NCBI GenBank assembly: GCA_019916065.1
Contig: CM034233.1
Span: 16,907,436-16,971,435, forward strand
DNA from: Vitellaria paradoxa
Lineage: Eukaryota; Streptophyta; Magnoliopsida; Ericales; Sapotaceae
Reading direction: 5' to 3'
DNA length: 64,000 nucleotides
The position numbers were made by a program, and so were the translations under genes. Below are positions 11,806 to 22,885 of this stretch, piece after piece (positions within the stretch are counted from its first letter, which is position 1; each line of letters opens with the position of its first letter). The notes beneath the pieces were generated by a model. That model was given only the letters and a program-made list of their open reading frames with translations, was not told the DNA's origin and made no database searches.

Positions 11806-13971
11806 ATGTCTCCACCGGAAGTCCCCGGGGACGTCTTCAAGGGGACCGGCGGGAAGGTTTCTACACCAAACATGGGCTACTCAAAGAGAGGGTACGTGAC
11901 ATTTTTGGCCGGAAACGGTGACTACGTTAAGGGAGTGGTTGGATTAGCGAAAGGGTTGCGGAGGGCGAAGAGTGCGTACCCTCTGGTGGTGGCAATCTTG
12001 CCGGACGTGCCTGAGGAACATCGCCAGATCTTGAGGTCTCAGGGTTGCATTGTTCACGAGATTGAGCCTATCTACCCACCTCCAAGCGAGATTCAATTTA
12101 GTATGGCGTACTATGTGATCAACTACTCCAAACTCCGAATATGGAATGTAAGTCCATCACTCTCTCAGTAACTAATTAAGTATACTTCTTTAGATCGCTC
12201 CTACGTGCGTGGATTATTTGTACTAGTCATACGTATATATATATATATTATTTCTATTTTTGTAAAATTTATTCTCAGCTCGATTCATTTGAAATTTATC
12301 AGTGTTGTCCAAGGGAGCCTTTGTAAAAAAGAAACATTATATGTATAAGTCTATGTAGGTATGGCATATTCATGGCAATAGAATCTTTGGCCCACATGAA
12401 AGGCTCATAAGACAACATCCCTGCTGCAACCTAGGACTAGTATTGTACTTGCTTAAGCTAGTGATGTCAGAAAACAAAATCAATAGGAACTGCAAGTTTG
12501 TTTGGGCGATGTTGGACAATCTAATTAAGATACACAACCTTGACCACTAGTTTTCGCCCTATTTTGGCGGGACTGACATTAATAAATTAAACTGGGAACT
12601 TGATTAGTTGAACAAACATAAGGGCCCTTTGGCATCACTAAAAAAGGAAAAGAATAAAAATAAAAATAAAAAAGTACAATTTTGTACATATGAGTGACCC
12701 ACAATACTTCAAAAGTTAGCTGAGCATTTTGTAAAAAATTTTAAAAGTTAAAAAAAAATTAAAAAAAATTAAAAAAAATGTAAAAATTAGAAAAAGTGGA
12801 TAAAAATTAATTTTATATTTAGTGAATAAAGTTGAAAAAATTTATTAAAATTATTATTATTATTTTTTGAGCTATATAACAGTAAAAGGTAGCTCTTGTG
12901 CTGAAAGTGCTGAGGTTAATTCGATTCTCACCGCCGGATACTTTTACTGACGCACTTAGCCATAAATTTGTATTTGTTAGATTTGGGAGACAACCCCTGA
13001 TTGAGAAGGTTGTCGGGGCTCCCCACCTCTAAATTTTTTAAATTATTTTATGCAACTTTAATCTTTTTACTAATACAAATATTAGTAAATAGTATATTGC
13101 ACTCTCTTTTACACCCTTATATTTTGTATTGAATTTTTTTTTTATTTCAATTATAATAGTTAACTTCTTATACTTATGATTAACTTTTAATTTAGTTATT
13201 CTACTAACAATTATTAAAAAAATATTTTTAAAAATGTCACTTATCTATCATATGTAATCAACACATGACATTTTCATTAATAAATTTGACGGAGAGATTA
13301 AACTAAAAATTGACAATAAATGCAAAAGAACGATTCTTACTATTGAAAGTAAATGAATTATAGTGAGATCTAATTAATATAACTATATTAAAAAGTGTAA
13401 TTTGTCGTCATGAAAAATATTACCTCATCCCCTTAAAATAAGAGAAATTTCACCTTAATTTTTGGTAACTCAAATTTTTATTTCCACTACTGATGGTTCG
13501 TATGTTCCGAGTTAAGTCCTAAGATTGGTCCACTGTGATCTTGCTAGTCACCCAAAAAATCAATAAATAAATGAAGAGGAAGAAGAAGAAATTGTGTGTA
13601 TACATGTAGAGGAGAGTAATTTATATACGTATGGTGGATTATTGCAGTTTGAGGAGTTCAGCAAGATGGTGTATCTGGACGCTGATATCCAAGTATTTGA
13701 CAACATCGATCATCTATTTGACCTGCCAGATGGGCATTTCTATGCTGTGACGGACTGCTTCTGTGAGAAGACTTGGAGCTTGACACCACAGTACTCCATT
13801 GGCTACTGCCAGCAGTCCCCAGACAAGGTGACCTGGCCTGCTCACATGGGTTCACCTCCCCCCTTGTACTTCAATGCTGGTATGTTTGTTTTCGAGCCTA
13901 GCCGCTTGACTTATGAAACCCTACTTCAGACTGTCCAGGTCACTCCTCCAACACCCTTCGCAGAGCAAGTG

Positions 13972-14017
<46 letters not shown>

Positions 14018-14714
14018 ATATATATTTATATATAGAAACAACTGATATTCTTACCTTAGTTATACTTCTCTTTTTTTTTTTTTTTTTCACATACTTGAAA
14101 TGAGAATTATTATTTAGTAGTACCGATAAATCTACCATGGTATTAGCATAAGCAATAAAAAAAATAACAAAAAAAAACAAAAGTCTCCACCATGGTAATG
14201 TTGCAAATAAAGTATTGCTTGATAGTCTTAATGTTTTAAAATAATAGTCTCACAGTTTTTTTGTATTGGTCAGATTAGAGTTTTTGATAATTTTTTTGAT
14301 ACTTATAAATGTTCTATATGCATGACAAATTTCATGAGTAGTATAAAACAGAATTAAACCAATTTAATTTTGATATGTTCGAATTATATCATATCAATAC
14401 TTTTATATACAAAATAAAATTTTAAAATCGGAATAAATCGTAACCAAATCAAGTTCATAAATATACAAACTCCAAAGTCGAACCGAAAGTGGTTGGATTA
14501 ATAATTTTTAGACTCAAACACAGAATAATTTCGTACTAAAACTATGCGGATCGTAAAGTAATAGTATTGCTTAAATTTTCGATTCTTTTAGATTTTTTTG
14601 TCACCCTGCCCTACCTAAAATCACGGAAAGAGAACAATTAAGTCATGCAAAGCTACCTAGCTCACAGGGAAAATTGCTCATCAAGCATGAACAAAGAAAT
14701 TCTACTTGTCTCAT

Positions 14715-14750
<36 letters not shown>

Positions 14751-15272
14751 TTTCCTTATATACCCACGACAGGATTTCCTGAACATGTTCTTCAAAAAGA
14801 TATACAAGCCCCTTCCTCTTGTCTACAACATGGTTCTAGCAATGCTATGGCGCCACCCCGAGAACGTGGAACTGGAAAAAGTAAAAGTCGCGCACTACTG
14901 TGCTGCTGTAAGCATTTTAATCTCTTTTCTCTAATCTCATCAACTCATATTGACTAATTTGGCTAATCCACATATGTTTAATTATCATCATCATCATCAT
15001 CTCCGACTAATAATCTCATCGAATGTTTTTATTTCTGAGAATAGGGATCAAAGCCATGGAGGTACACTGGGAAAGAAGTTAACATGGACAGAGAGGACAT
15101 CAAGATGTTGGTTGCGAAGTGGTGGGATATTTATAACGACGAGTCGCTTGACTTCAAGGCTGATGAAGAGGACCATTATGCCCCTGAGGGAGAGACCTTC
15201 TCAAGGCCCTCAATAATGGCTTCAATGCCTGAGCCTCCGGTTTCCTACATCCCTGCCCCTTCTGCTGCTTAA
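11806..15272 (+). CDS. GolS: Galactinol synthase (GT8 family)
   Basis: Transfers galactose from UDP-galactose to myo-inositol, the first committed step to raffinose-family oligosaccharides; a cytosolic enzyme. Exons: 11806-12147, 13648-13968, 14773-14907 and 15045-15272; all are multiples of three with GT-AG borders, giving 341 residues, the usual family length. The first in-frame ATG is at 11806; the open frame extends upstream without ATG. Visible marks are AYVTFLAGNGDY-like RGYVTFLAGNGDYVKG, the DAD metal-binding motif (125-127, within YLDADIQVFDNIDHLFD), the Cys-rich FYAVTDCFCEKTW, FNAGMFVFEPS, and the hydrophobic C-terminal pentapeptide APSAA typical of the family. An ACGTGC (ABRE-like core) lies near 11560. 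Family members are often stress-induced, but this is not shown here. Confidence 0.96.
12148..13647. other. Galactinol synthase intron 1 with SINE-like trace
   Basis: A 1.5-kb intron. Around 12890-12960 the string GGTTAATTCGATTCTC resembles a Pol III B box, preceded about 30 bp earlier by TAGCTCTTGTGC, which is A-box-like; together they hint at a tRNA-derived SINE. Near 12620, TAA followed by GGGCCCTTTGG resembles one end of a Tourist element but no partner end was found. Otherwise AT-rich. Confidence 0.3.
13977..14020. repeat. (CT)n microsatellite next to GolS intron 2 donor
   Basis: A long CT run begins within a few bases of the exon 2 donor (CAA|GTGAGC). A second CT run lies at about 14719-14748, about 25 bp before the intron 2 acceptor, where it may act as the polypyrimidine tract. 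Confidence 0.85.
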
Positions 15273-15360
15273 AGTTCAAACCAAACACCAATGTCTGAAA
15301 GAAAGTGTTCAGACTTGGTGTAATACTATTTATATCTCTACTTCAGTACTTTTCTGAGCA

Positions 15361-15446
15361 GTGCTAAGTGCAGTCGCGACTGTGCAAAATCAACTATTGG
15401 TGTGCCTAAGACTCACTGTGGGACTGCGTACGACTGGACTTAGCAT
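15361..15446. mobile_element. Short hairpin (foldback MITE-like) in GolS 3' region
   Basis: GTGCTAAGTGCAGTCG at 15361 pairs imperfectly with CGACTGGACTTAGCAT at 15431-15446, and inner segments pair partly too, giving an 86-bp hairpin. It lies about 90 bp after the GolS stop, probably in the 3' UTR. It could be a small MITE or a small-RNA-producing inverted repeat. Confidence 0.45.
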
Positions 15447-16483
15447 TTCCCAAGCTCAGCCTTTTTTCACACTATTTTTTTTTTTTTTGGGTGGTGTGAG
15501 ACATTACATAGCACATCTAGTTTTTCAATATATCTGATATTTTCAGTATGTATATCTACAGGCAAAGAAATGTGTTGCTTTGGTTTGGAACTAATACTAA
15601 AAATATCTTTGTTGTATAATATTGGAGTTTTGATGGAATTGTTCAAGCCTTACTGCTAATTTCAGGGTAGGTGGGAAATATCAATTGTCTGTTCTTTTCT
15701 TTTTCCTTTTTTTTTTTTTTTTTTCCTGGCCATTCATTAGAAAGCCACTGTTAATTGACAGAGGCTTCATTGGTTGTTAGTGAGTGCATATTCCAGAATT
15801 GAACCTTCCTGTTTAATTGGCAGAAAGCAGAGGAAAGGAAAATTGTCCAACAAATTTCAACCTCATGTGTTGATGACTCTTTGAACAACTCAAACAATCA
15901 GACTTCGACAGAGACCATTGGTTTATCAATTTTTTAGATCGATTAACTTGGAGATTAGGAAAACTAATAAGACAAGTAATCCTAATGCTAGCAATTAGGA
16001 AAATGACTCTTTTTGGAAGTCTTGTGCACGAAATTGTCTTTTTTTATTCAAATAAAATTATTGAAATCATTATCTTTCAAAATAATGTACCCTATCATTT
16101 AAGTTGTTTACTTGCATGGTATTGGATTGAAATGGATGCAAATCGTTAAAGTGATGTTGATATACGGGATTACTTAAGACTTTTTCTTCCCTAAGTTCTT
16201 TACCAGGAGTTGTTTATTTATTCTTGTTATTGACATCTATGTCGTTAACGCACAGATTCTTAGCTAGCTTCAAAGTCAATACCGCATGCCTAGGACAATT
16301 ATACCCACTTGCATCGTTTTGATGTGTTGATGACATATATGCAAAAACTTATCCAGCATATTTCAAGAAAAGAGAGCCGCAACTAATACAATTGTGCAAT
16401 TACAGCAGTATATTTTGTGAGTTTAATTGTGGGAATGAAGGATTGTATTTCCGATCACGAGTGCATGACTACTGTGCTTAGCG

Positions 16484-16670
16484 GGGCCCACGTCAAGAAT
16501 CTAGACCAGTCTTTGAAATTTCATCCACAAGCATCATCTTTTTGATGGGGATGATCAAGAGCTTACTCAGCATACGTACCTCAAGAATCATGACAAGTCT
16601 TCAGAAATTTTCATCCACAAGCTTTAATTTTGATGGCGTGATCAAGAAATAACAAAACATACACACACCG
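16484..16670. repeat. Degenerate tandem duplication, period about 90 bp
   Basis: Two related copies share TCAAGAATC, TTTCATCCACAAGC and TTTTGATGG..GATCAAGA in the same order. They sit in the 1.6 kb between GolS and the DUF220 stop, which otherwise shows AT-rich sequence and a C/A homopolymer junction at about 16838-16860. Confidence 0.7.
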
Positions 16671-16914
16671 AGGAGGGTTGAACAACTCAGAACTAGCATC
16701 TAAAATGACATTCTTATTCTGATATAGCAATCAATTCGAGAAGCAGACTAAGATTACAGATGGTTAAAACCTCTGTTTTCACAAAAATCACTAGACGAGA
16801 AGCACATATAACTTGTTACATACTTCTACCACCACCGCCCCCCCCCCCCCAAAAAAAAAAGAAGAACTGCAAATACAATGGAGTATCCCTACGAACCGCA
16901 ATAGAATCTACAAA

Positions 16915-19900
16915 TTAATCAATGGTGGGGGATTTCACAAGAAGAGGCAGCCTTCTGTGCAATTGTTTTGTGTTTTTTCTGTGCGTGGACCATCTTTGTT
17001 TGATGTCAAGTATTTGATCCGCTTGGCATTCATCAGATATTGCCGCTGAAGTTTTTGCATCAGAATCGCCCCGAATTCTGGCAGCTTCAGCGAGCAGATC
17101 ACGTATCAACATCTCAGTGGTCTTCGCTGTTATTCCCCTAAGATACCAGGAAATCGGAGGGGGCGGGACAATAGCTGGTTGGATGACTTGTTCTAAGCTT
17201 ACTTTTGATCCAACCCTACCTTTTCCTCCAGTACATGTGACATAGTCTGCCATAGTTGTAGGTATGAAGGGGTCGCATGATTTTGCATCCACAAGCAAAG
17301 GTGCCACCCTCCAGCAGCCTTCAAATCTTTTCATAAAGCCTGTTTTCAGTTGCTTGAATTTCATCTGACATATGGCCAACAGGTAAAAAATAAATAAAAA
17401 ATAAAATTAAACAGTCAACTAGCACGATAAACGTTACAGAAAATGGTTTATTAGGAAGATAGTAAACTTAGAAAGCCATTATGATGCCTTGCATAAATTG
17501 ATTATGGTGTTGACAACTTGATGCATGGTATCAAGGAGGCCACCATTTGTAAAATTGAGGAACGTAGCATTTGATCCAAGTATTTGTCTCTTACTAAATG
17601 CAATTATATATATATATATATATATTTTATACCAGAGAACCTATATGCTCAACATGCATACCTGCAAGGGCAACTTGGGCCAGGATGATTCAGGTTGATG
17701 CCCAGGAATCTAGGTTCAAAACTAAACCAAATTGTGGGCCGAGTGAAATTACAATAAACACATTGAGTTGGGTTAATCAGGTATGGTTTTCAAAGAGGCA
17801 CAGTGCAGAATGTTTCTTAAAAATTTCATTCATTCATCACAAGAAAAAAGCTCAGAAACAACGAGAATCCAAAGTCGGAGACATAGTGAATATATATACA
17901 AGACAAATGCATAGATGAAATATATTTCATCATAAATCAGGACAAAAAGGAATTCCTTAGAAAAGGGAAAACCCTTATGATGTGTTTGTAACATAGATTT
18001 GTAAAGGAAAAAGAAAAGTGAAGGAAAATATTTGAAAGCAAAATGAAATGGAAGACGTTAAATTTATTTTATATTTTGGGTTGGGTTAGAAACATGAGGA
18101 GAAAATGAAAAGATATTTGTTAAAAAAAGAGATCCGATAATTGGTTAATTATTAAAAAAAATGTATGTATAAATTAACTTTATTTTCCTTCAATTTTCTT
18201 TTTTATCGAGGGAAGACAATTCCTCAATTGAACATATAAGGGTAAGAAGAATCATTATATCAATTGTTCAACCTCAAAAAATGCACAATGAACAGCACTT
18301 TCTTCACTTTTCAATTGAGAATCCCAAACCGACCATCAAGGTCAGGCTTGATTGACTGGCACCTTACATCCTTAGAATAAACACATAAAACAGTTCTTCC
18401 ACTACTAGCAATTTCACCCTAAAAAACACTATGGTGGTTTCACTAGATGATCTTCATTCCCCCTATTCCAATTTATTGTTTTCAGAAGGAATTTGAATTC
18501 AGTTTTGGAAAGAGATTAGGCATGCTGAACATACTTAGGGTCTTTAATTGAAAAGAATAGTTGTCCTTACTGTGTGGTCTTCTCTGTTCTGATCTACTAA
18601 AACATGAACTGAGATGGTCCCTGACCACCAAAGAAACCTCCATAGAGCTGCTTGCTCCAATTCAACAACCTGCCTTAAACCTTCATCAACCAAGACCGTT
18701 CTGGATATTACTTCCTGATAGAGACATAAATCTCTTCAAATCAAAAATGGGACAATGATACAATGCCAGAACTCTGTAAAGAGAGACCAATGGCAGAAAC
18801 AGTAATGTGTGAAAATGTTTCCAACGTACTACTCCAGAGACACAGACATGTGACAGCAATGACAAGCAGCATATTGCACATATAATACATTAGCCTCCAT
18901 TCTTTTAAAATGATAATACTAGACAAAACTAAAATCAATAATTACACAGAAGATTACCACTCGTTTTACCTTAATATTCTTGAAGACTCTCTTATTGTCA
19001 GGGTCTGTTACAATGTTGTACACGGCATCTGGGGGGAGGCCGACATCAACTTTCACATTCAGGTTGCAAAGAGAACCTTTGGCACAGTTACCTGCAAGGA
19101 ATACATAAGTTTCTACATCTTGAGACTTGGAGAACTTAATGACCTGATCAATAACTGCTTTATTTGACAATCTCAGTAACAGAGTGAAATAAGCTAAATT
19201 TTTTCAAAAGTCAAACGAACTTGACCTTTTCATCCGCATTTCTAATTGGTTTACCTTAAGATGTTAATATGATAATAACATCCTAGCAAATATATCAAAT
19301 TTGTTACAATCTGAACGTGATTCATGAGGAAAGACAAAAATTAGTGCTAGGACTATGTACTGACATATGGATCCAAAAAGTCCAGTGAACAAGTTGAAAC
19401 ATGACTATGCGAGGATTTCATTAACCATAGCAAACTAGGAAAGTTAAAAGAGAACACTGGTGTTTTTGTGTGGCTTTTAGCTTAAGCAGACAAACTTCCA
19501 AAATATCTAAGGCAAATGACAACTTTAAACCAGTCGAATCATCACTGGTACATTAAGTACTAAAGTCCGCGAACTACTCCACATTCCCTGCTAAATCTTG
19601 TATAGTTAAAATGCTTACTTTTAGCTCTGGTGATTTATCAGTCCAAGTAGGATTTTCTTTCCAAGCTTGCAATTGCTTCTCCAAATTCACCTCATAGGCA
19701 GTATATGATCCTTTTTCCTTCTGTGGGACAGAGTTTGCTGACTTCACTTCATCATCTTTAGCAGATCTCTTGAGATGTGACTGCAGCAACAGAAATGTAT
19801 CTTTATAACGTCTTAAAATGACAATGCATTAAATAGTAATAAGTTTCAGAACAGATTACCTTAAGAGACTTTTGAATTCTCTCATGGAACTGTGTTATAA

Positions 19901-19994
19901 ATCTAGGAATTCCTGGACCACTTTGACTCCAACATTCATCGCTCTCTTTCCTTTGGATATGTTTGCCTGTTTTAGCCATTCCCATCTCATCCAT
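16915..19994 (-). CDS. DUF220 family protein gene with a one-base frameshift in coding exon 3
   Basis: Plant DUF220 family, related to START/polyketide cyclase-like lipid-binding folds; function unknown. Coding exons: 19860-19994, 19619-19780, 18970-19091, 18571-18714 and 16915-17364. Exons 1, 2, 4 and 5 are exact multiples of three in phase 0 (135, 162, 144, 450 nt); exon 3 is 122 nt. It starts in frame as VTVPK and then continues in the next frame as [20 protein letters not shown], so one base is missing, probably from a G run near 19076-19082. As read, translation stops after about 109 residues; without the shift it would be about 337. Later exons keep the family blocks [29 protein letters not shown] and [20 protein letters not shown]. 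It is either a recent pseudogene or allele, or an assembly error. Confidence 0.8.
17970..18243. other. Possible small insertion in DUF220 last intron
   Basis: Within the 1.2-kb last intron (17365-18570), CCCTTATGATGTGTTT at the left and, inverted, CCCTTATATGTTCAAT at the right bound an A-rich stretch. This is consistent with a small non-autonomous DNA transposon, but no target duplication is clear. Confidence 0.25.
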
Positions 19995-20716
19995 TGAAGC
20001 CTGGAAAGAGTTCAAAATGCAAAGGCCCAGCACCTGCAATTTTTAATTTTATAGGTTCTTCAGAATTTCTCTTGTAGCAGCTTTCGTTCAAGATTACCAA
20101 TTACCAAGCTAGATAATTCTTCAGACTCTTGCTTATTACAATTAGCAATTTATTGCAGAAGTTCTTTAGGATCTAATCAAAGCTCCATTTCCACTCCCAG
20201 AATAAATAGTTGTACAAGCACACAAAAACAATTAAACTTTAATTCCCATGGCAAATAGTAACTTGAACAAGTCTAACATTGTATTCTTCCAAAAGCAACC
20301 ATCCCAAATCAAAATGCCATATTGCACCCCAAATCACAGAGGAGAGAAAAAGCCAACACAAATATCCAAATCCAACCTCAAATAACTAGCAACAGGTATT
20401 ACCCAGTTCCATCTGAGCCTCAAAATTTCCTAAAATCTATGAATCAGCAGTATAGAAGGCCTAGCCTGAACTTAACAAGAAGCAGCACCGAGGTAGAACT
20501 ATAAATAAAATGAAACAACAACATGAAGATGGATAAAATTACTGAATCCCAAAACTTGTAAACAAGAAAATCACCCGACAAAGTCCCAGGAAATACCTAA
20601 AAAGATAAAAATAAAGAGGTGAAAAGAATTACATTTAGATTTGCGAACACCTTTAGCATAAACCCATTTGACTTTTTGAACAATTTTCTAGCTGAGATTC
20701 ATAGAAAAGCACTCAC

Positions 20717-20840
20717 CAGAGAGGTTTCAGAGCAGAATATTCCCACCCACTCGAGATTGCTGTGCGAATAGTCCGAATTTCCAAAAGAAAATCGGCCTTT
20801 AATTGGGTTCAATCGTTTTCTTCTTCTTTCTTTACCGGGT
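20717..20840 (-). other. DUF220 gene 5' UTR exon and promoter
   Basis: A splice donor on the minus strand (CTCTCTG|GTGAGT, exon end 20717) pairs with the acceptor before 20033, just upstream of the DUF220 ATG at 19994. A TATA-like GTATATATC on the minus strand at about 20859-20867 sits some 20-30 bp before the likely transcription start. The 5' limit of the exon is inferred. Confidence 0.5.
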
Positions 20841-21639
20841 CGGTGGAGGCAACGGTAGATATATACTCTTCTCCTCGACACGCGGGGTAAAGTTACGCCC
20901 TCAGATCCAACTGTTACCGTCCTTTTCCAAAAAATAGAAAAAGTATATATATATATATATATATTGAAATTTGAACAAAGACGAAAATATTAGGACGAGG
21001 CCGTTTGGACGACTGAAAGCAGTTAAAAATTAATGCCAGTTATTTTTTGATATTGAAAAAATTAATCACAATTTATTAAAATAAGTTGTTTTCGACGATT
21101 TTGTAAAAAATTAGTACAAGAAGTTAGCAAATGTTGAAAAAGATGGGAAAAAAATTTTTAAAATTTAAATTTTGAAAATAAAAACATGGAAAACAAAACG
21201 ATAAAAACTAGTAAAAGTAAATAAATATTTGTAATTTTTTATAATTTTATGTGATTTTTTAACTCAATTAAACGGGCTTAAATTAAACACTAAAAATATG
21301 ATTTTTTTTTCCTTTTGAAAAAAAAAAAAATAAAGAAGCCTTCAATGAATTGCACACGGTTGCAAAATTTTGTAGAAATTGGCTGTTGAAAAGGTGTTTA
21401 GTCTCAAAACGGCTTTTATGCAATAAACATTGTCTTTCATTTCTTTTAAATTAAATTATTATAACTTTTTTTTTAATACTCAACATATTTGGGTTAATTA
21501 ATCCAATGCCTGGAACCGGCTAAGTGAATGGTGGGAGCAAATCTAAGATTTTACAAGTTGCTGCTCAAGGCTTATTGTAATTTGGAACTTTATAAAAACT
21601 TATTTGAAAATTTTTTATTAATTTACCATGTACTTTATG

Positions 21640-21870
21640 AGATACCACTACGTCTCACATCGATTAAAAGTTAGAGACTGAGTCACTATATAAGGACCCT
21701 AATTTCTCTTCCTGTCAAGTTGCACTTTTCACATAGGGGAGGGATAAAACTGTGAGGGCAGGGGCAAGACTCAAGAGTCTCTGTGTAAGATCCAAAGCGA
21801 ACAATGCCTTGGCAATAGCCGAATAGTGCCTACGTGCACGGACGAAAATGGATTATCATCACTTCATATA
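21640..21870 (+). repeat. Dispersed plant repeat segment with USE-like and TATA motifs
   Basis: GTCTCACATCG at 21652-21662 is one base off the plant snRNA upstream element GTCCCACATCG. TATATAA follows at 21687-21693 after 24 bp. Downstream are ACTGTGAGGGCAGGGGCAAG and CCAAAGCGAACAATGCC. From memory the order matches a common dicot dispersed repeat (LTR or TRIM-like) more than any snRNA; no U3, U6 or 7SL body is recognisable. Confidence 0.4.
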
Positions 21871-22318
21871 GTTAATTTTTAAGAAATAAAACTATAAATG
21901 TCTATGTCTCCCTTAACATTTAGGTAATTATATTTATACTCCCAAATTTAAAAATTACCAAGCACACTTGTATTATCTTTTAAATGTACATATTACACAC
22001 ACTCGTACCGTAATAAATTTGAATAAACTAAATAAGATCAGATTGTGGGATAAATAAATTATTTTTATTTATTTATTTATTTGTTCATGAATTATTAAGA
22101 TTACAATTATATGAGGCGGGGAAGCAACTTAATTACACGAAGTTATTCGCAAATAAAGTTAATTATGCATATTCATTTAATTTTATTCTTAGTGAACCAA
22201 ATAATTTTTTTGGCAAGGATCTAATTATTCTGTTTTCCATTTTTCTGAACCAAATAAAATTTAAAAATAAAAAGTAGAGTAAATTTAATTTATTGTGCCC
22301 TCACTTGGCAGTTCTCTT

Positions 22319-22386
22319 CAAAAATTCACTCCATTTGATTTAGGTTGCATTAGGACCAAAAATTCACTCCATTTGATTTAGGTTGC
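22319..22386. repeat. Tandem duplication with flanking inverted 11-mers
   Basis: AAAATTCACTCCATTTGATT occurs twice, about 39 bp apart. GCATTAGGACCA before the second copy is inverted after it as TGGTCCTAATGC. The arrangement suggests a template-switch event. Confidence 0.75.
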
Positions 22387-22885
22387 TGGTCCTAATGCAT
22401 GGAACATTGGATCCTAGATTTGGCCACCCAGCCACCTTTTCAGAATCATTCTTGTTAGCAACAGATCTACCTTGTCAATCATTTTTTGTCTCCCCTCTCG
22501 AAAAAAATCACTCTTTACTTCAACATATGAAAACCGTTGATTGTTTCCCATCATATGCAAAAATGAAGAGCTAATATCCCTTTGAAGTGTGGAAGCCAGA
22601 AAATTCACTCTATAACAAGTAGGTCAAAAACATCAACCAGTCCAACAATACCTCTCTCAAGCTCGGGACACCAAATCAGAAGCGCCATATATAGTACATT
22701 TCTTATTTGAAGATCATATCCAACTTCCAGCCACGGCAATTCACTATACTACTGTTCACAAATACACAGTAGAATGAACTCCAATTTTGCGTGGGATATC
22801 ACACAAGACATTTTCATGACTATAAATATATATATATATATATAAGCTTATATTGACAGCGTTATGAATCTATACACTTGCTTTC

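Larger units (their letters stand above)
20940..22885. other. Intergenic between DUF220 and nucleoredoxin A
   Basis: No gene seen. It contains an (AT)n run near 20945-20965 and a possible GCCGTTTGG / GAGACTAAAC inverted-end element at about 21010-21416 without a clear target duplication. A dispersed-repeat segment lies at 21640-21870, and a 39-bp tandem duplication at about 22319-22386. The remainder is AT-rich or unassigned. Confidence 0.5.

Noticed and set aside
21652..21870. Functional U-snRNA gene
   Set aside because: Promoter-like motifs are present but the downstream sequence does not read as U1-U6, U3 or 7SL.
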